Notes: generated by a model from the letters alone, not told the origin. A stretch of DNA of 64,000 nucleotides from Aquitalea denitrificans (GCF_009856625.1 NZ_CP047241.1:1364001-1428000); one strand, 5' to 3'; shown: positions 26,174 to 35,157, counted from the first letter of the stretch. Numbers and translations: made by a program.

Positions 26174-27157
26174 ATGACTAACGTTGACGCGATTCTCCAA
26201 GCCGGTCTGGCTGCCGTCGAGGCGGCGTCCGACCTCATCGAACTGGAGCAGGTCAAGGCACGCTACCTCGGCAAGAGCGGCGAGCTGACCGAACTCCTCA
26301 AACAATTGGGCAAGCTCCCTCCAGAGGAGCGCAAGGCTGCCGGTGCCACCATCAATGTGGCCAAGCAGGCTTTCGAAACCGCCCACAATACCCGTCGTGA
26401 CCTGATCAATGCCCAGAAGCTGGAAGCCCAGCTGGCGGCCGAGTCGCTGGATGTGACCCTGCCGGGCCGTGGCTTGTCCACTGGCGGCCTGCACCCGGTG
26501 GCGCTCACGCTGGAGCGTATTGCCACCCTGTTCCGTTCCATGGGTTTCCAGGTGGCGGACGGTCCGGAAATCGAAACCGACTTCCACAATTTCCAGGCAC
26601 TGAACATTCCGGAAAACCACCCGGCCCGCGCCATGGCCGACACCTTCTATGTGGAAGGTGGTGATGTGCTGCGTACCCATACCAGCCCGATCCAGGTGCG
26701 TTACATGCTGAACAACGAGCCGCCGATCAAGATCGTGGCTCCCGGTCGTGTGTATCGCGTGGATTCCGATGCCACCCATTCGCCGATGTTCCACCAGATG
26801 GAAGGCCTGTGGGTGGAAGAGGGCGTGTCCTTTGCCGACCTCAAGGCGGTGGTGACTGACTTCCTGCGCCGCTTCTTCGAGCGTGACGATCTGCAAGTGC
26901 GTTTCCGCCCATCCTTCTTCCCCTTCACCGAGCCGTCCGCTGAAATCGACGTGCTGGGCGAGCGTGGCTGGCTGGAGGTGGGGGGCTGCGGCATGGTCCA
27001 CCCCAATGTGCTGCGCAATGTGAATATCGATCCGGAAAAGTACAGCGGTTTTGCCTTTGGCATCGGTCTGGACCGTTTCGCCATGCTGCGTTACGGCGTG
27101 AATGACCTGCGACTGTTCTTTGAGAACGATCTCAACTTCCTCAAACAGTTCAATTAA
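26174..27157 (+). CDS. pheS: Phenylalanyl-tRNA synthetase alpha subunit
   Basis: 327 residues. It has an N-terminal coiled coil that contacts tRNA, then the class II catalytic core: motif 1 around GFQVADGPEIETDFHNF, motif 2 in RVYRVDSDATHSPMFHQMEG, and motif 3 in GFAFGIGLDRFAMLRYG. It forms an alpha2-beta2 enzyme with PheT, whose gene starts 20 bp downstream. Confidence 0.98.
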   Translation: MTNVDAILQAGLAAVEAASDLIELEQVKARYLGKSGELTELLKQLGKLPPEERKAAGATINVAKQAFETAHNTRRDLINAQKLEAQLAAESLDVTLPGRGLSTGGLHPVALTLERIATLFRSMGFQVADGPEIETDFHNFQALNIPENHPARAMADTFYVEGGDVLRTHTSPIQVRYMLNNEPPIKIVAPGRVYRVDSDATHSPMFHQMEGLWVEEGVSFADLKAVVTDFLRRFFERDDLQVRFRPSFFPFTEPSAEIDVLGERGWLEVGGCGMVHPNVLRNVNIDPEKYSGFAFGIGLDRFAMLRYGVNDLRLFFENDLNFLKQFN

Positions 27158-27177
27158 GCGCAGGCAGGGAATAAACA

Positions 27178-29550
27178 ATGCAATTCTCCGAACAATGGCT
27201 GAGAAACTGGGTTAATCCTTCCCTTTCCAGCGAGGAACTGTCCTACCTGCTGACCATGGCAGGTCTGGAAGTGGAAGAAACCACAGCCGCTGCCCCGGCC
27301 TTCACCGGTGTGGTGATTGGCGAAGTCAAGGAATGTGTCAAACACGAAAATGCTGACCGCCTGCGCGTGACCAAGGTGGATGTCGGTACTGGCGAACTGG
27401 TGCAGATTGTCTGTGGTGCGCCGAATGTGGCAGTGGGCGTACGCATTCCGTGCGCACTGCCAGGCGCGGTGTTGCCGGGTGACTTCAAGATCAAACCCAC
27501 CAAGATGCGTGGCGTGGAATCGGGCGGCATGCTGTGTTCCGGCAAGGAACTGGGCGTGCCGGAAGATGTGGACGGTCTGATGCTGCTGCCGGCAGATGCG
27601 CCGGTTGGTCAGAACATCCGCGACTATCTGGGCCTTGACGACCAGCTGTTCACGCTGAAAATCACCCCTAACCGTGCCGACTGCCTGTCGATCAAGGGCA
27701 TTGCCCGCGAAGTGGCGGCACTGACCGGTGCTGCACTGCAGCCGCAAGCCATCACCGCCATCGCGCCGCAAATCGACGACGTGGTGCCGGTTGCCATCGC
27801 CGCTCCGAAAGCCTGCGGTCGTTACATCGGCCGTGTGATTCGCAATGTCAACGCCGCTGCACCCACCCCGGACTGGATGAAGCGTCGTCTGGAACGCTCC
27901 GGTCTGCGTTCCATTTCCGCTATCGTTGACGTCACCAATTATGTGCTGCTCGAACAAGGTCAGCCGATGCACGCCTTCGATCTGGCCAAGCTGAACGGTG
28001 GTATCACCGTGCGCATGGCCAAGGCTGGCGAGCAGTTGCTGTGCCTGAACGAAAAAACCGTCACGCTGGCTGAAGACAATCTGGTGATTGCCGATGATGC
28101 CAAAGTGCTGGGCATTGCCGGCATCATGGGTGGCGAGGAAAGCGGTGTCACCACTGCCAGTACCGACATCATGCTGGAAAGTGCCTTCTTTGCCCCGGAA
28201 GCCATTGCTGGCAAGGCCCGTACCTGGGGCTTTGGCTCGGACTCCTCTTTCCGTTTCGAGCGCGGTGTGGATTTCGAACTGCAACGCGAAGCGATGGAGC
28301 GCGCCACCGAACTGGTGCTGTCCATCTGTGGTGGAGACGCTGGCCCGCTCAACGAGCAGGTTGCCGAACTGCCTGTCCGCAAAGGCGTGAAAGTACGCAC
28401 TGCGCGCGTAGCACGCCTGCTGGGCATTACCCTGTCTGCAGAGCAGATCGCCACCATTCTCACCCGTCTGGGTCTGGTTTTCGATACTCAGGAAGACGGT
28501 TTCCTGGTGCATGCACCTTCCTTCCGCTACGACATCGAGATCGAAGAAGACCTGATCGAGGAAGTGGCCCGCGTACACGGTTACGATGCCATTCCCTACG
28601 AAGCACCGGCTGCCCGCCTGCGCATGCTGGCGCTGCCGGAAGAACGTCGCCCGCGTGAAGACATCCGCCATTTCCTGGCTGGTCGCGACTATCAGGAAGT
28701 GGTCAGCTATGCCTTTGTTGAGGAAGCCTGGGAGCGTGACTTTGCCGGTAATGCCGACCCGGTGCGCCTGATCAACCCGATTGCCTCGCAAATGAGCGTG
28801 ATGCGTTCGTCGCTGATTGGCGGTCTGGTCAATGTGCTGCAAGGCAACCTCAACCGCAAACAGCCGCGCGTGCGGGTGTTTGAAGTCGCCCGTGTATTCG
28901 GCAAGAATGCTGCCGGCAAGGCCGACGAAACCACCCAGCCGGAAAAAGTGGCCGGTTTGGCATGGGGCCCGCGTGTTGCCGAGCAATGGGGTGCCAAGGC
29001 CGAGCGCATCGATTTTTACGATGTGAAAGCCGATGTGGAAGCCCTGCTGCTGCCGGCGCAAGCCAGCTTTGCCAAGGCGGCACACCCGGCCTTCCATCCT
29101 GGCCGTTGTGCTGAAATCAGCCTGAATGGCAAGGTGATTGGCGTGATGGGCGAGCTGCATCCCAAGTGGGCGCAGCAATACGGTCTGCCAACCCCGCCGG
29201 TTCTGTTTGAACTGGACTTGGCCGCGGTTGAACAACGCGCTGCCATCAAGGCACAGCCGGTCAGCAAATTGCAGCCGGTACGCCGCGATCTGGCGCTGGT
29301 GGTTGACGAGCAGGTAACGGTTGCTGCTATGCTGGACACTTTCCATCAGCATGCATCCGCGCTGGTGAAGGAAGTGGCCCTGTTTGATGTCTATCGTGGC
29401 AAGGGTGTGGAAGAGGGCAAGAAGAGTCTGGCCTTCCGCGTGGTGTTGCAAGATGATGCCCGCACCCTGACCGACGAAGATGTCGAGCCGGCCATCCAGA
29501 AGCTGCTGGATGCTGTTGCAAGCGCACACGCAGCCCAATTGCGCCTGTAA
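27178..29550 (+). CDS. pheT: Phenylalanyl-tRNA synthetase beta subunit
   Basis: 790 residues. It has the tRNA-binding (EMAP-like) domain near the start (ENADRLRVTKVDVGTGELVQ), the B3/B4 editing domain, B5, the inactive class II core and the C-terminal ferredoxin-fold anticodon domain (PVRRDLALVVDEQVTVAAML). The length is normal. It is followed by ihfA after 71 bp, as in most proteobacteria. Confidence 0.98.
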   Translation: MQFSEQWLRNWVNPSLSSEELSYLLTMAGLEVEETTAAAPAFTGVVIGEVKECVKHENADRLRVTKVDVGTGELVQIVCGAPNVAVGVRIPCALPGAVLPGDFKIKPTKMRGVESGGMLCSGKELGVPEDVDGLMLLPADAPVGQNIRDYLGLDDQLFTLKITPNRADCLSIKGIAREVAALTGAALQPQAITAIAPQIDDVVPVAIAAPKACGRYIGRVIRNVNAAAPTPDWMKRRLERSGLRSISAIVDVTNYVLLEQGQPMHAFDLAKLNGGITVRMAKAGEQLLCLNEKTVTLAEDNLVIADDAKVLGIAGIMGGEESGVTTASTDIMLESAFFAPEAIAGKARTWGFGSDSSFRFERGVDFELQREAMERATELVLSICGGDAGPLNEQVAELPVRKGVKVRTARVARLLGITLSAEQIATILTRLGLVFDTQEDGFLVHAPSFRYDIEIEEDLIEEVARVHGYDAIPYEAPAARLRMLALPEERRPREDIRHFLAGRDYQEVVSYAFVEEAWERDFAGNADPVRLINPIASQMSVMRSSLIGGLVNVLQGNLNRKQPRVRVFEVARVFGKNAAGKADETTQPEKVAGLAWGPRVAEQWGAKAERIDFYDVKADVEALLLPAQASFAKAAHPAFHPGRCAEISLNGKVIGVMGELHPKWAQQYGLPTPPVLFELDLAAVEQRAAIKAQPVSKLQPVRRDLALVVDEQVTVAAMLDTFHQHASALVKEVALFDVYRGKGVEEGKKSLAFRVVLQDDARTLTDEDVEPAIQKLLDAVASAHAAQLRL

Positions 29551-29621
29551 GCCAATATTGCCGGAAGGCGTGGCATAATGTCCGCCTTCCATCTGTATAT
29601 TCAAGAAGTTAAGGGGTAGTC

Positions 29622-29924
29622 ATGACTTTGACCAAGGCTGAGTTGGCCGACCTGTTGTTTGACCAGGTAGGTCTGAACAAGCGTGAAGCCAAGGACATGG
29701 TTGAAACGTTTTTTGAGGAAATCCGTATCGCGCTGGAAGCAGGTGATTCGGTAAAGCTGTCCGGATTTGGTAATTTCCAGCTGCGCGACAAGCCGCAACG
29801 TCCGGGCCGCAATCCCAAGACCGGGGAAGAAATTCCCATCACGGCACGCCGCGTGGTGACCTTCCACGCCAGTCAGAAACTCAAAGGAATGGTTGAGCAA
29901 TACCATGCTAACAAGCAAGGCTGA
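29622..29924 (+). CDS. ihfA: Integration host factor alpha subunit
   Basis: 100 residues, full HU/IHF fold. TLTKAELADLLFDQVGLNKR and GFGNFQLRDKPQRPGRNPKT carry the DNA-bending beta arm with its conserved Pro. IHF-alpha pairs with IHF-beta (not in the window) and assists site-specific recombination, replication and transcription. Its 3' end overlaps the next gene by 20 bp. Confidence 0.97.
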   Translation: MTLTKAELADLLFDQVGLNKREAKDMVETFFEEIRIALEAGDSVKLSGFGNFQLRDKPQRPGRNPKTGEEIPITARRVVTFHASQKLKGMVEQYHANKQG

Positions 29925-30255
29925 TCTGCCGGCAATCCCGTCCAAGCGCTATTTCACCATCAGCGAAGTAAGCGAGCTGACCGGGGTGAAGCCGCATGTG
30001 CTGCGTTACTGGGAGCAGGAATTCTCCCAGTTGCGCCTGGTCAAGCGCCGTGGCAATCGTCGTTACTACCAGCACCACGAAGTGCTGCTGGTGCGTCGTA
30101 TTCGCGGTCTGCTGTACGACGATGGCTTTACCATTCAGGGCGCGCGCCAACGGCTGGGTGCCGGTGGTGAAATGGAACGGCCGATTACTGCTCAGGAAGT
30201 ACGCTCCGAACTGGAAGCAATTTTGAATTGGCTGGATTCAGGTGTTGGCAAATAG
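29905..30255 (+). CDS. MerR family transcriptional regulator
   Basis: 116 residues. It has a winged helix at the N-terminus (YFTISEVSELTGVKPHVLRY, then WEQEF) and a short C-terminal helix. It is the conserved small MerR-type protein found immediately after ihfA in beta- and gammaproteobacteria. No metal-binding cysteines are present, and its target is unknown. ATG 29905 lies inside the end of ihfA, so the two are coupled. Confidence 0.9.
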   Translation: MLTSKADLPAIPSKRYFTISEVSELTGVKPHVLRYWEQEFSQLRLVKRRGNRRYYQHHEVLLVRRIRGLLYDDGFTIQGARQRLGAGGEMERPITAQEVRSELEAILNWLDSGVGK

Positions 30256-30273
30256 TAAATAAACGGTTACAAT
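30245..30273 (+). promoter_or_regulatory. sigma70 promoter of tRNA-Pro copy 1
   Basis: TTGGCA (30245-30250), 17-base spacer, TACAAT (30268-30273), 15 bases before the mature tRNA end. It overlaps the merR-like stop codon. Confidence 0.7.
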
Positions 30274-30288
30274 GCGTTTCTCTTGAGT

Positions 30289-30365
30289 CGGGGTGTAGCG
30301 CAGCCTGGTAGCGCACCTGCATGGGGTGCAGGGGGTCGGAAGTTCGAATCTTCTCACCCCGACCA
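30289..30365 (+). tRNA. tRNA-Pro (GGG), copy 1, island left junction
   Basis: A 77-base cloverleaf. CGGGGTG pairs with CACCCCG, the anticodon stem CCTGC/GCAGG holds ATGGGGT, giving anticodon GGG, and CCA is encoded. The ihfA-merR-tRNA-Pro order is the ancestral chromosomal arrangement, so the 5' part is host. The 3' 66 bases are repeated exactly at 57447-57512. Confidence 0.97.
30300..30365 (+). repeat. Island left attachment site (66-bp direct repeat)
   Basis: Identical to 57447-57512. The two copies differ at the base before (C 30299 versus T 57446) and the base after (A versus C); an 8-base AAGAACAC match follows. Tyrosine integrases of this kind recombine within tRNA 3' halves, so the crossover lies somewhere in this repeat. 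Confidence 0.85.
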
Positions 30366-30391
30366 AAAGAACACAATAGAATTAATTATTT

Positions 30392-30417
30392 AAGCCACCC
30401 GCTGAGGTGGCTTTTTT
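30392..30417 (+). terminator. Terminator after tRNA-Pro copy 1
   Basis: AAGCCACC / GGTGGCTT (30392-30413), then T tract. A similar but not identical hairpin follows copy 2 at 57540, so the element carries both tRNA and terminator mimicry. Confidence 0.8.
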
Positions 30418-30443
30418 CATGTTGTCTCATTGAAAACACACAA

Positions 30444-30463
30444 GGGGTGTCGCAGGGGGTGTC
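30444..30463 (+). repeat. Paired GGGGTGTC repeats, left end
   Basis: GGGGTGTC occurs at 30444-30451 and 30456-30463, 12 bases start to start. The same pair with the same spacing and orientation is at 57196-57215 beside the integrase. Candidate integrase arm-type or excisionase sites. Confidence 0.5.
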
Positions 30464-30622
30464 ATCGGCATTGGGATGTGAACGTGTGTCTGTATTCATG
30501 TGAATACTAAGGCGCATCCAGGATGCGTCACGGCTGAGATTTCGGGGCATACATTGCGCATAACTTGGCACAACCAAGGCTTGGGCCTAATATGACACAC
30601 TAACAACGATAGTGAGCCATAT

Positions 30623-30967
30623 ATGACTCAAAATGACAAGCGATTTTCTGAACCGCTTCCGAGAGATGTACGCTCTCTCCTAGTGGGTCTCGGCCAGCGG
30701 GTACGGACCGCACGTGTGCGACGAGGCTTCAGTACAGAGAATTTCGCACGGGAGTGTGGCATTGGTCGGCGCTCGCTTTACCGCATCGAGATGGGGGACT
30801 CAGGTGTAGCACTGGGGACATTCCTGGCGGTACTCTGGAAGCTCGGCTTGTTGGATACTGTACAGGGTGTAGCTAACCCCGATGACGACGAGCACGGCAA
30901 AATTCTTGAGGCGGCACGTCGGCCGCAACGTGTGCGCAATCTAGTTGCTCAAGACAATGATTTCTGA
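30623..30967 (+). CDS. XRE-family regulator, orphaned HipB-like antitoxin
   Basis: 114 residues. It has a helix-turn-helix at about residues 24-78 (RTARVRRGFSTENFARECGI, RRSLYRIEMGDSGVALGTFL), the pattern of HipB-type antitoxins with a long C-terminal tail. Its stop overlaps the ATG of a broken hipA-like frame. The toxin is dead, so this antitoxin is either a relic or may now act as a free regulator. No good promoter was recognised. Confidence 0.7.
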   Translation: MTQNDKRFSEPLPRDVRSLLVGLGQRVRTARVRRGFSTENFARECGIGRRSLYRIEMGDSGVALGTFLAVLWKLGLLDTVQGVANPDDDEHGKILEAARRPQRVRNLVAQDNDF

Positions 30968-31200
30968 GGCGGTGACGGCTGCAAAATAACAGTTTTGTTA
31001 TGCATACGTCCAGCTGCCGGGCACTTTCGCATGGGTGCCATGCGTATCTTTGAAAGTGAAAGAAGTTGCCGTCGTCGCCTTTGAGGGCACGTTCACCTAC
31101 GGTATGCGTTACTTGGACCGGCCGAACTGCTGGCACACCATTACGGCATGTCGCCGAAGCGTTCGAGATTGCCGAGTCGCTTCTCGAGTAAGTGAAAACT
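30958..31200 (+). pseudogene. hipA-like toxin remnant
   Basis: ATG 30958 overlaps the antitoxin stop, as in real hipBA pairs. After ten codons there is a TAA (30988-30990), then the same frame goes on with AYVQLPGTFAWVPCVSLKVK and GTFTYGMRYLDRPN, which match the N-terminal subdomain of HipA-like kinases. The match ends around 31130, and the kinase domain is missing. The right edge is approximate. Confidence 0.6.
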
Positions 31201-31222
31201 CCAGTTTCAATGTAAACGTTCA

Positions 31223-31500
31223 GTGGACGACATGCCGATTCTCGACAATGACCATAGTAGCCGACCCGCAGAGCCTGTCATCCCGTCCCCAGAATTTGTC
31301 CCCATTCAGGTTCCGACCCCAACACCCTCTACCTCAGGTGATAATCGTATCGAACTGCGTCGAGGCGGCATCGTGATGAACATCGCCTGGCTGGTCTCGC
31401 AGGCATAGGCCTGCGTCGTGTGGCTTCGGAGCCTACGCTGATGATCCGCCCTGAGCAGGTCTTCCTCGCCGTCGAGCCGGTCGATATGCGCTGGGGGGCT
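31223..31500 (+). pseudogene. IS66-family remnant (tnpA end, tnpB start)
   Basis: 31223-31408 encodes the tail of an IS66 TnpA-like accessory protein (DNRIELRRGG, then a hydrophobic end). At 31439 a frame begins MIRPEQVFLAVEPVDMRWG, the typical start of IS66 TnpB, and is cut after about 20 codons by IS3 sequence. Only the junction piece of the IS survives. Confidence 0.6.
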
Positions 31501-31504
31501 GAGA

Positions 31505-32186
31505 GGCTGACGACTTGCAGGCTCAGGGAGAGCGCTGTGGCAAACATCGCGTGGCTCGGCTGATGAAGCAGGAGGGCAGACGGCTACCACCGGCGTCCTG
31601 GGCATTACAGTGGCCGCCCGGCAGTGGTGGCACCTAACCACCTGCAACGCCAGTTCACCGTGAATGAGCCAAATAAGGCCTGGGTGACCGACATCACTTA
31701 TATCCGCATGTATGAGGGGTGGTTGTATCTGGCCGTGGTGCTGGACCTGTTCTCGCGGTAGGTGATTGGCTGGTCGATGCAGTCACGTATCGATAGAGAG
31801 CTGGTGCTAAATGCCCTGTTGATGGCGGTATGGCGACGTCAGCCCAAGCAGGACGTGCTGGTGCGTTTGGACTAGGGAAGTCAGTTCAGCAGTTACGACT
31901 GGCAGGATTTTTTGAAGGCCCATCGCTTGGTACCCAGCATGAGTCGGAGCGGGAACTGCCACAACAATGCTGTGGCGGAGAGTTTCTTCCAGTTGCTGAA
32001 GCGCGAGCGTATCAAGCGAAAAACCTATCACGACAGGGAAGAGGCCCGTCGTGACATCTTCGATTACATCGAGATGTTCTACAACCCGAAACGCCAGCAT
32101 GATTCCGCAAATGGGCTATCGCCGGTAGAGTTTGAGAAGCAATATTTCCAACGGCTCAAGAGTGTCTAGAGAAGTCGGGCAATTCA
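31505..32186 (+). pseudogene. Decayed IS3-family transposase orfB
   Basis: This is a damaged copy of the IS3 element at 53694-54925 in the opposite orientation. It matches orfB from the YRKVHDDLQAQGERCGKHRV region to the end and keeps the terminal repeat (to 32186). It has TAG codons at 31759 (where the intact copy has Gln) and 31873 (Gln in D-Q-G), plus a short deletion near 31580. The 3' part 31912-32169 is still open (SFFQLLKRERIKRKTYHDRE). Confidence 0.8.
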
Positions 32187-32255
32187 CGTTATTACCAGAC
32201 AATACATCGAAATTTGGTGACGATGCACTATCCCGGTGAACCCGTAGGAGAACAA

Positions 32256-32828
32256 CATGGGGAAATTTGGTCCGATGTAGCAGGCAACATGGGGAAAATT
32301 GGTGGTGAGGCACCATGGCGGTGAGCCGGCTGGGGCGCAACATGGGGAAATTTGGTCCGATGTAGCAGGCAACATGGGGAAAATTGGTGGTGAGGCGCCA
32401 TGGCGGTGAACCGGCCGGGGTGCAACATGGGGAAATTTGGTCCGATGTAGCAGGCAACATGGGGAAAATTGGTGGTGAGGCGCCATGGCGGTGAACCGGC
32501 CGGGGTGCAACATGGGGAAATTTGGTGGTGAGGCGCCATGGCGGTGAACCGGCTGGGGCGCAACATGGGGAAATTTGGTCCGATGTAGCAGGCAACATGG
32601 GGAAAATTGGTGGTGAGGCGCCATGGCGGTGAACCGGCTGGGGCGCAACATGGGGAAATTTGGTCCGATGCAGCAGGCAACATGGGGAGAATTGGTGGTG
32701 AAGTGCCATGGCGGTGAACCGGCTGGGGCGCAACATGGGGAAATTTGGTCCGATGCAGCAGGCAACATGGGGAGAATTGGTGGTGAGGCGCCATGGCGGT
32801 GAACCGGCCGGGGTGCAACATGGGGAAA
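32256..32828. repeat. Nested tandem repeat array, 85-bp unit
   Basis: CATGGGGAAATTTGG recurs at 32256, 32341, 32426, 32511, 32564, 32649, 32734 and 32819. Spacing is 85 bases, except for one 53-base unit (32511 to 32564). Each 85-base unit is itself a 32-base half (ending TCCGATGTAGCAGG) plus a 53-base half (with GGTGGTGAGGCGCC and the palindrome CGCCATGGCG), both opening with CAACATGGGGAAA. The short unit is the 53-base half on its own. Units differ by only a few bases. Because 85 is not a multiple of three and the reverse strand lacks stops, three false overlapping leftward frames appear. Confidence 0.92.
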
Positions 32829-33349
32829 TATGTTGTTGAGCGTTTCCGCAACGGGCTAGCTTAGGCCACTTCGTGGGATAAATTTCACGACTTCCTCTTG
32901 CCTTTTGTTCTCGCGATAACGAGTAGACAGCGGAAAATGTGAGGTAAGCGTTTAATGACGGTTTTGTCTCTTCTGCGGCCTCTTATTCCTTAGAGCTAAA
33001 TAACATGAAGCTAATAAGTACATTGTTATATTGTATTTGTTGGTGCATAAGCTAAGGCCACTAAAAACCAGTGAGCCGCGCGGCAGTCATCACATACGCA
33101 GTCAAGCAGCTGCTTAAAGCCGACTGACTTACTACCTATAGACCCACCGGAACGATATCTGAGGGTTATGTGCTTGCGTGTCCCGAGTTGGGGGGGTAGT
33201 TTGTGGTCGGCAGGCTACTCACAAGTACACTTGCCAGAACAGCATCTGGTGTCTCGCTGGACATCCATAATTGGGTGCTATATTTAGCGCCCCTGTGTGT
33301 TTTGAGGCGCGGCGTGGCTGGATATTTGAAATAATAGTTAAGGTTACAG
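32829..33349. other. Gap without genes
   Basis: AT-richer than the host. I see no convincing coding frame, RNA or terminator. It lies between the repeat array and the end of the intact hipA-like gene. Confidence 0.5.
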
Positions 33350-34603
33350 TCAAGCTTGGATGACGGAATCCATGCGCTGCACTTCTACAGAAGCGAGCTG
33401 TAATTTTTTGGCTTCAGCGCGCCAGTTTGCAATGGCATTGCGGACCTCATCGAGTATGCTATTGGCGGTCTTCTCATCCAATCGGTACAGCTCCGCTTGT
33501 GCCATTGCTACTCGAATGTCCGGCTCTGCATTTTTGCTATCAATTGCAAGCGCATGAGTCAACTTGGTGGTGTTTGGATTTAGGTCAAACGCAGGGGAGA
33601 GTCTCCATCCAGATAGTTCCCGAATGAACCCGTGATTGCGTAAGTGGTCATCACGATTGCCGACAAGAATATTGAAGAGCACTCGACGAAATAGTTGCGC
33701 GAGGTCTTCATCAATGTGTCCCTGTGCGCCGTGGTCGGAAATGAATTCCGCTAAGTCCAGGTAACTTGCGCCAGCCTCACCATCCTGTCGTTCAAGCAGT
33801 GTCATGGCAGAAGCGTACATGCGTCGGCCATTGCCAATACGGTCAAATCGGGCCGAGCAGAATGTAGCGTACTGCTCAGATAGATACTCGAGCCGCGCCT
33901 CGGGCACGGTGATGCCTGCCTTACATGCCAGCACATGTGTCAGATATTCCCAGCCGCCGACGTTATAGCGGTCATCCTTAGCGGGGAATTTGGCAATCCA
34001 GAGTCGCTTATTGTCGTCGGTGAAGTTCGCCTTCGGCCGCGCGCCGCCGAGTGACGTTCCGGGCGCGATAAGCATAGCAAGCCAGCGCTCGTACTCGGGC
34101 AGCTTCTCGACTCCTGGTTCCTCAACGCGTTTACTGATGTACGCCAGTTCTTTAAGGTCCGTTACCGGCGGGGCAGCCTTGTCGCTGTTATCGAGGAACG
34201 GACCTCCAGGCTTGCAGAAACGCAGCCCACCCATGCGGGTGTGGTCGTAAACGCCTAGCAAAAAATCTATCTCATGGAACGTGCGCATCGTTCGGCCTTC
34301 CCTGGCCGCTGCGGCCGCCTCGCGGCGCTCCATTAGCACACGCCCCCACCGGTCTGGTGCAGAATCCATGAATACCCCGAATCCCGGGGCATCGGCTGGA
34401 GGATGCTGCTCGCCGCGCCAGAGCTCTAGCCGTGGGTCTAATGCAAATGCCTGACCGTGCTTGAGCCACTCCTTGTCGTATTCAAACGCTGCAGGGATGT
34501 CGGTGCGGACTTCATGGCGGTAGAGCGTGCCCACCTTCTGGCTCACCCCCAGCTCCGCCGCGTCCAGGTGGACTTCATATTCAAGTCGGTTTGCTTGGGC
34601 CAT
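33350..34603 (-). CDS. hipA: HipA-family serine/threonine kinase toxin
   Basis: 417 residues. HipA kinases phosphorylate targets such as glutamyl-tRNA synthetase and arrest growth; other targets are known for relatives. Visible kinase elements are SLGGARPKA (residues 185-192, nucleotide loop), GNRDDHLRNHGF (about 315-326, catalytic Asp and Asn, like GNTDRHAKN of E. coli HipA) and SPAFDLNP (metal-binding Asp about 340). All key residues are present, so it should be active. I chose ATG 34603 (MAQANRLEYE), which overlaps the antitoxin gene by 23 bp; the longer frame to 34807 runs through the antitoxin in another frame. Confidence 0.85.
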   Translation of the reverse strand: MAQANRLEYEVHLDAAELGVSQKVGTLYRHEVRTDIPAAFEYDKEWLKHGQAFALDPRLELWRGEQHPPADAPGFGVFMDSAPDRWGRVLMERREAAAAAREGRTMRTFHEIDFLLGVYDHTRMGGLRFCKPGGPFLDNSDKAAPPVTDLKELAYISKRVEEPGVEKLPEYERWLAMLIAPGTSLGGARPKANFTDDNKRLWIAKFPAKDDRYNVGGWEYLTHVLACKAGITVPEARLEYLSEQYATFCSARFDRIGNGRRMYASAMTLLERQDGEAGASYLDLAEFISDHGAQGHIDEDLAQLFRRVLFNILVGNRDDHLRNHGFIRELSGWRLSPAFDLNPNTTKLTHALAIDSKNAEPDIRVAMAQAELYRLDEKTANSILDEVRNAIANWRAEAKKLQLASVEVQRMDSVIQA

Positions 34604-34931
34604 TATTTTGTTTTGATTTGGTGGTGCGTTTACGCGTCTGCGGTTGCGGTAATGAAAGGTCCTGTAGCTTGCGGCCCAGCTCATCATCACGTGCCAGTCC
34701 GTCAATGTCGCCGTCAAGTCCGAGTACACGCATAGCGCGCATATACGTTCCCATGGCGATAGTCGGGTCACCATTTTCCAGCCGCCGTAAGGTTTCTCGC
34801 GAAACACCCATGCGTTCGGAAAAGAGTTCTGCTGTTATCTTACGCCGTAGTCGCGCGAGCCGCATGCGCTCCCCCAGTGCTACGAGCTGTCGTAATACGG
34901 AAGGAAAGGGGGAAAGTGTCGTTTTGGCCAT
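34581..34931 (-). CDS. hipB: HipB-like XRE antitoxin/repressor
   Basis: 116 residues from ATG 34931 (MAKTTLSPF); ATG 34952 is an alternative. The helix-turn-helix lies at about residues 20-75 (RMRLARLRRKITAELFSERM, GVSRETLRRLENGDPTIAMG). The tail is basic and probably contacts the kinase. HipB-type proteins neutralise HipA and repress their own operon. The palindrome at 35009-35053 and further TTATGTGG / CCACATA copies just upstream are good operator candidates. Confidence 0.8.
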   Translation of the reverse strand: MAKTTLSPFPSVLRQLVALGERMRLARLRRKITAELFSERMGVSRETLRRLENGDPTIAMGTYMRAMRVLGLDGDIDGLARDDELGRKLQDLSLPQPQTRKRTTKSKQNNGPSKPT

Positions 34932-34972
34932 GATTCCACATATATTAGGCAATTTAACTTAATATGGCAATT

Positions 34973-35053
34973 TTATGTGGTACTTTAGTGTAGTTGCTAT
35001 AATTAATACCACATAAGTTAGTCAAATTTTAGCGCATTGACTAATTTATGTGG
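34973..35053 (-). promoter_or_regulatory. Operator-like repeats upstream of hipB
   Basis: TTATGTGG at 34973-34980 and 35046-35053 and its complement CCACATAA at 35009-35016. The 35009-35025 and 35037-35053 arms (CCACATAAGTTAGTCAA and TTGACTAATTTATGTGG) form a 17-bp inverted repeat with one mismatch and an 11-base spacer. TATAAT-like sequence lies between them and the gene (34999-35004 region). Confidence 0.65.
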
Positions 35054-35157
35054 CAATGAAAAAGCAGTGATGTGAGGTGTTGCAGGCAGCACAACTCCCC
35101 AGCTATTGACTTGAATCGTGTGGATGATGATAGCCACTAGGAGGCGGGTGTCTGCGA

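Noticed and set aside
27154..29604. 816-codon leftward frame
   Set aside because: Antisense shadow of pheT.
32256..32828. CRISPR array
   Set aside because: Whole 85-bp units are repeated with no unique spacers, and there are no cas genes.
32116..32851. Three overlapping leftward open frames of about 200 codons with Pro/His-rich repeats
   Set aside because: They are the three reverse frames of the 85-bp array. 85 is not a multiple of three and the unit has no reverse-strand stops, so all frames stay open. No ribosome site or protein-like composition.
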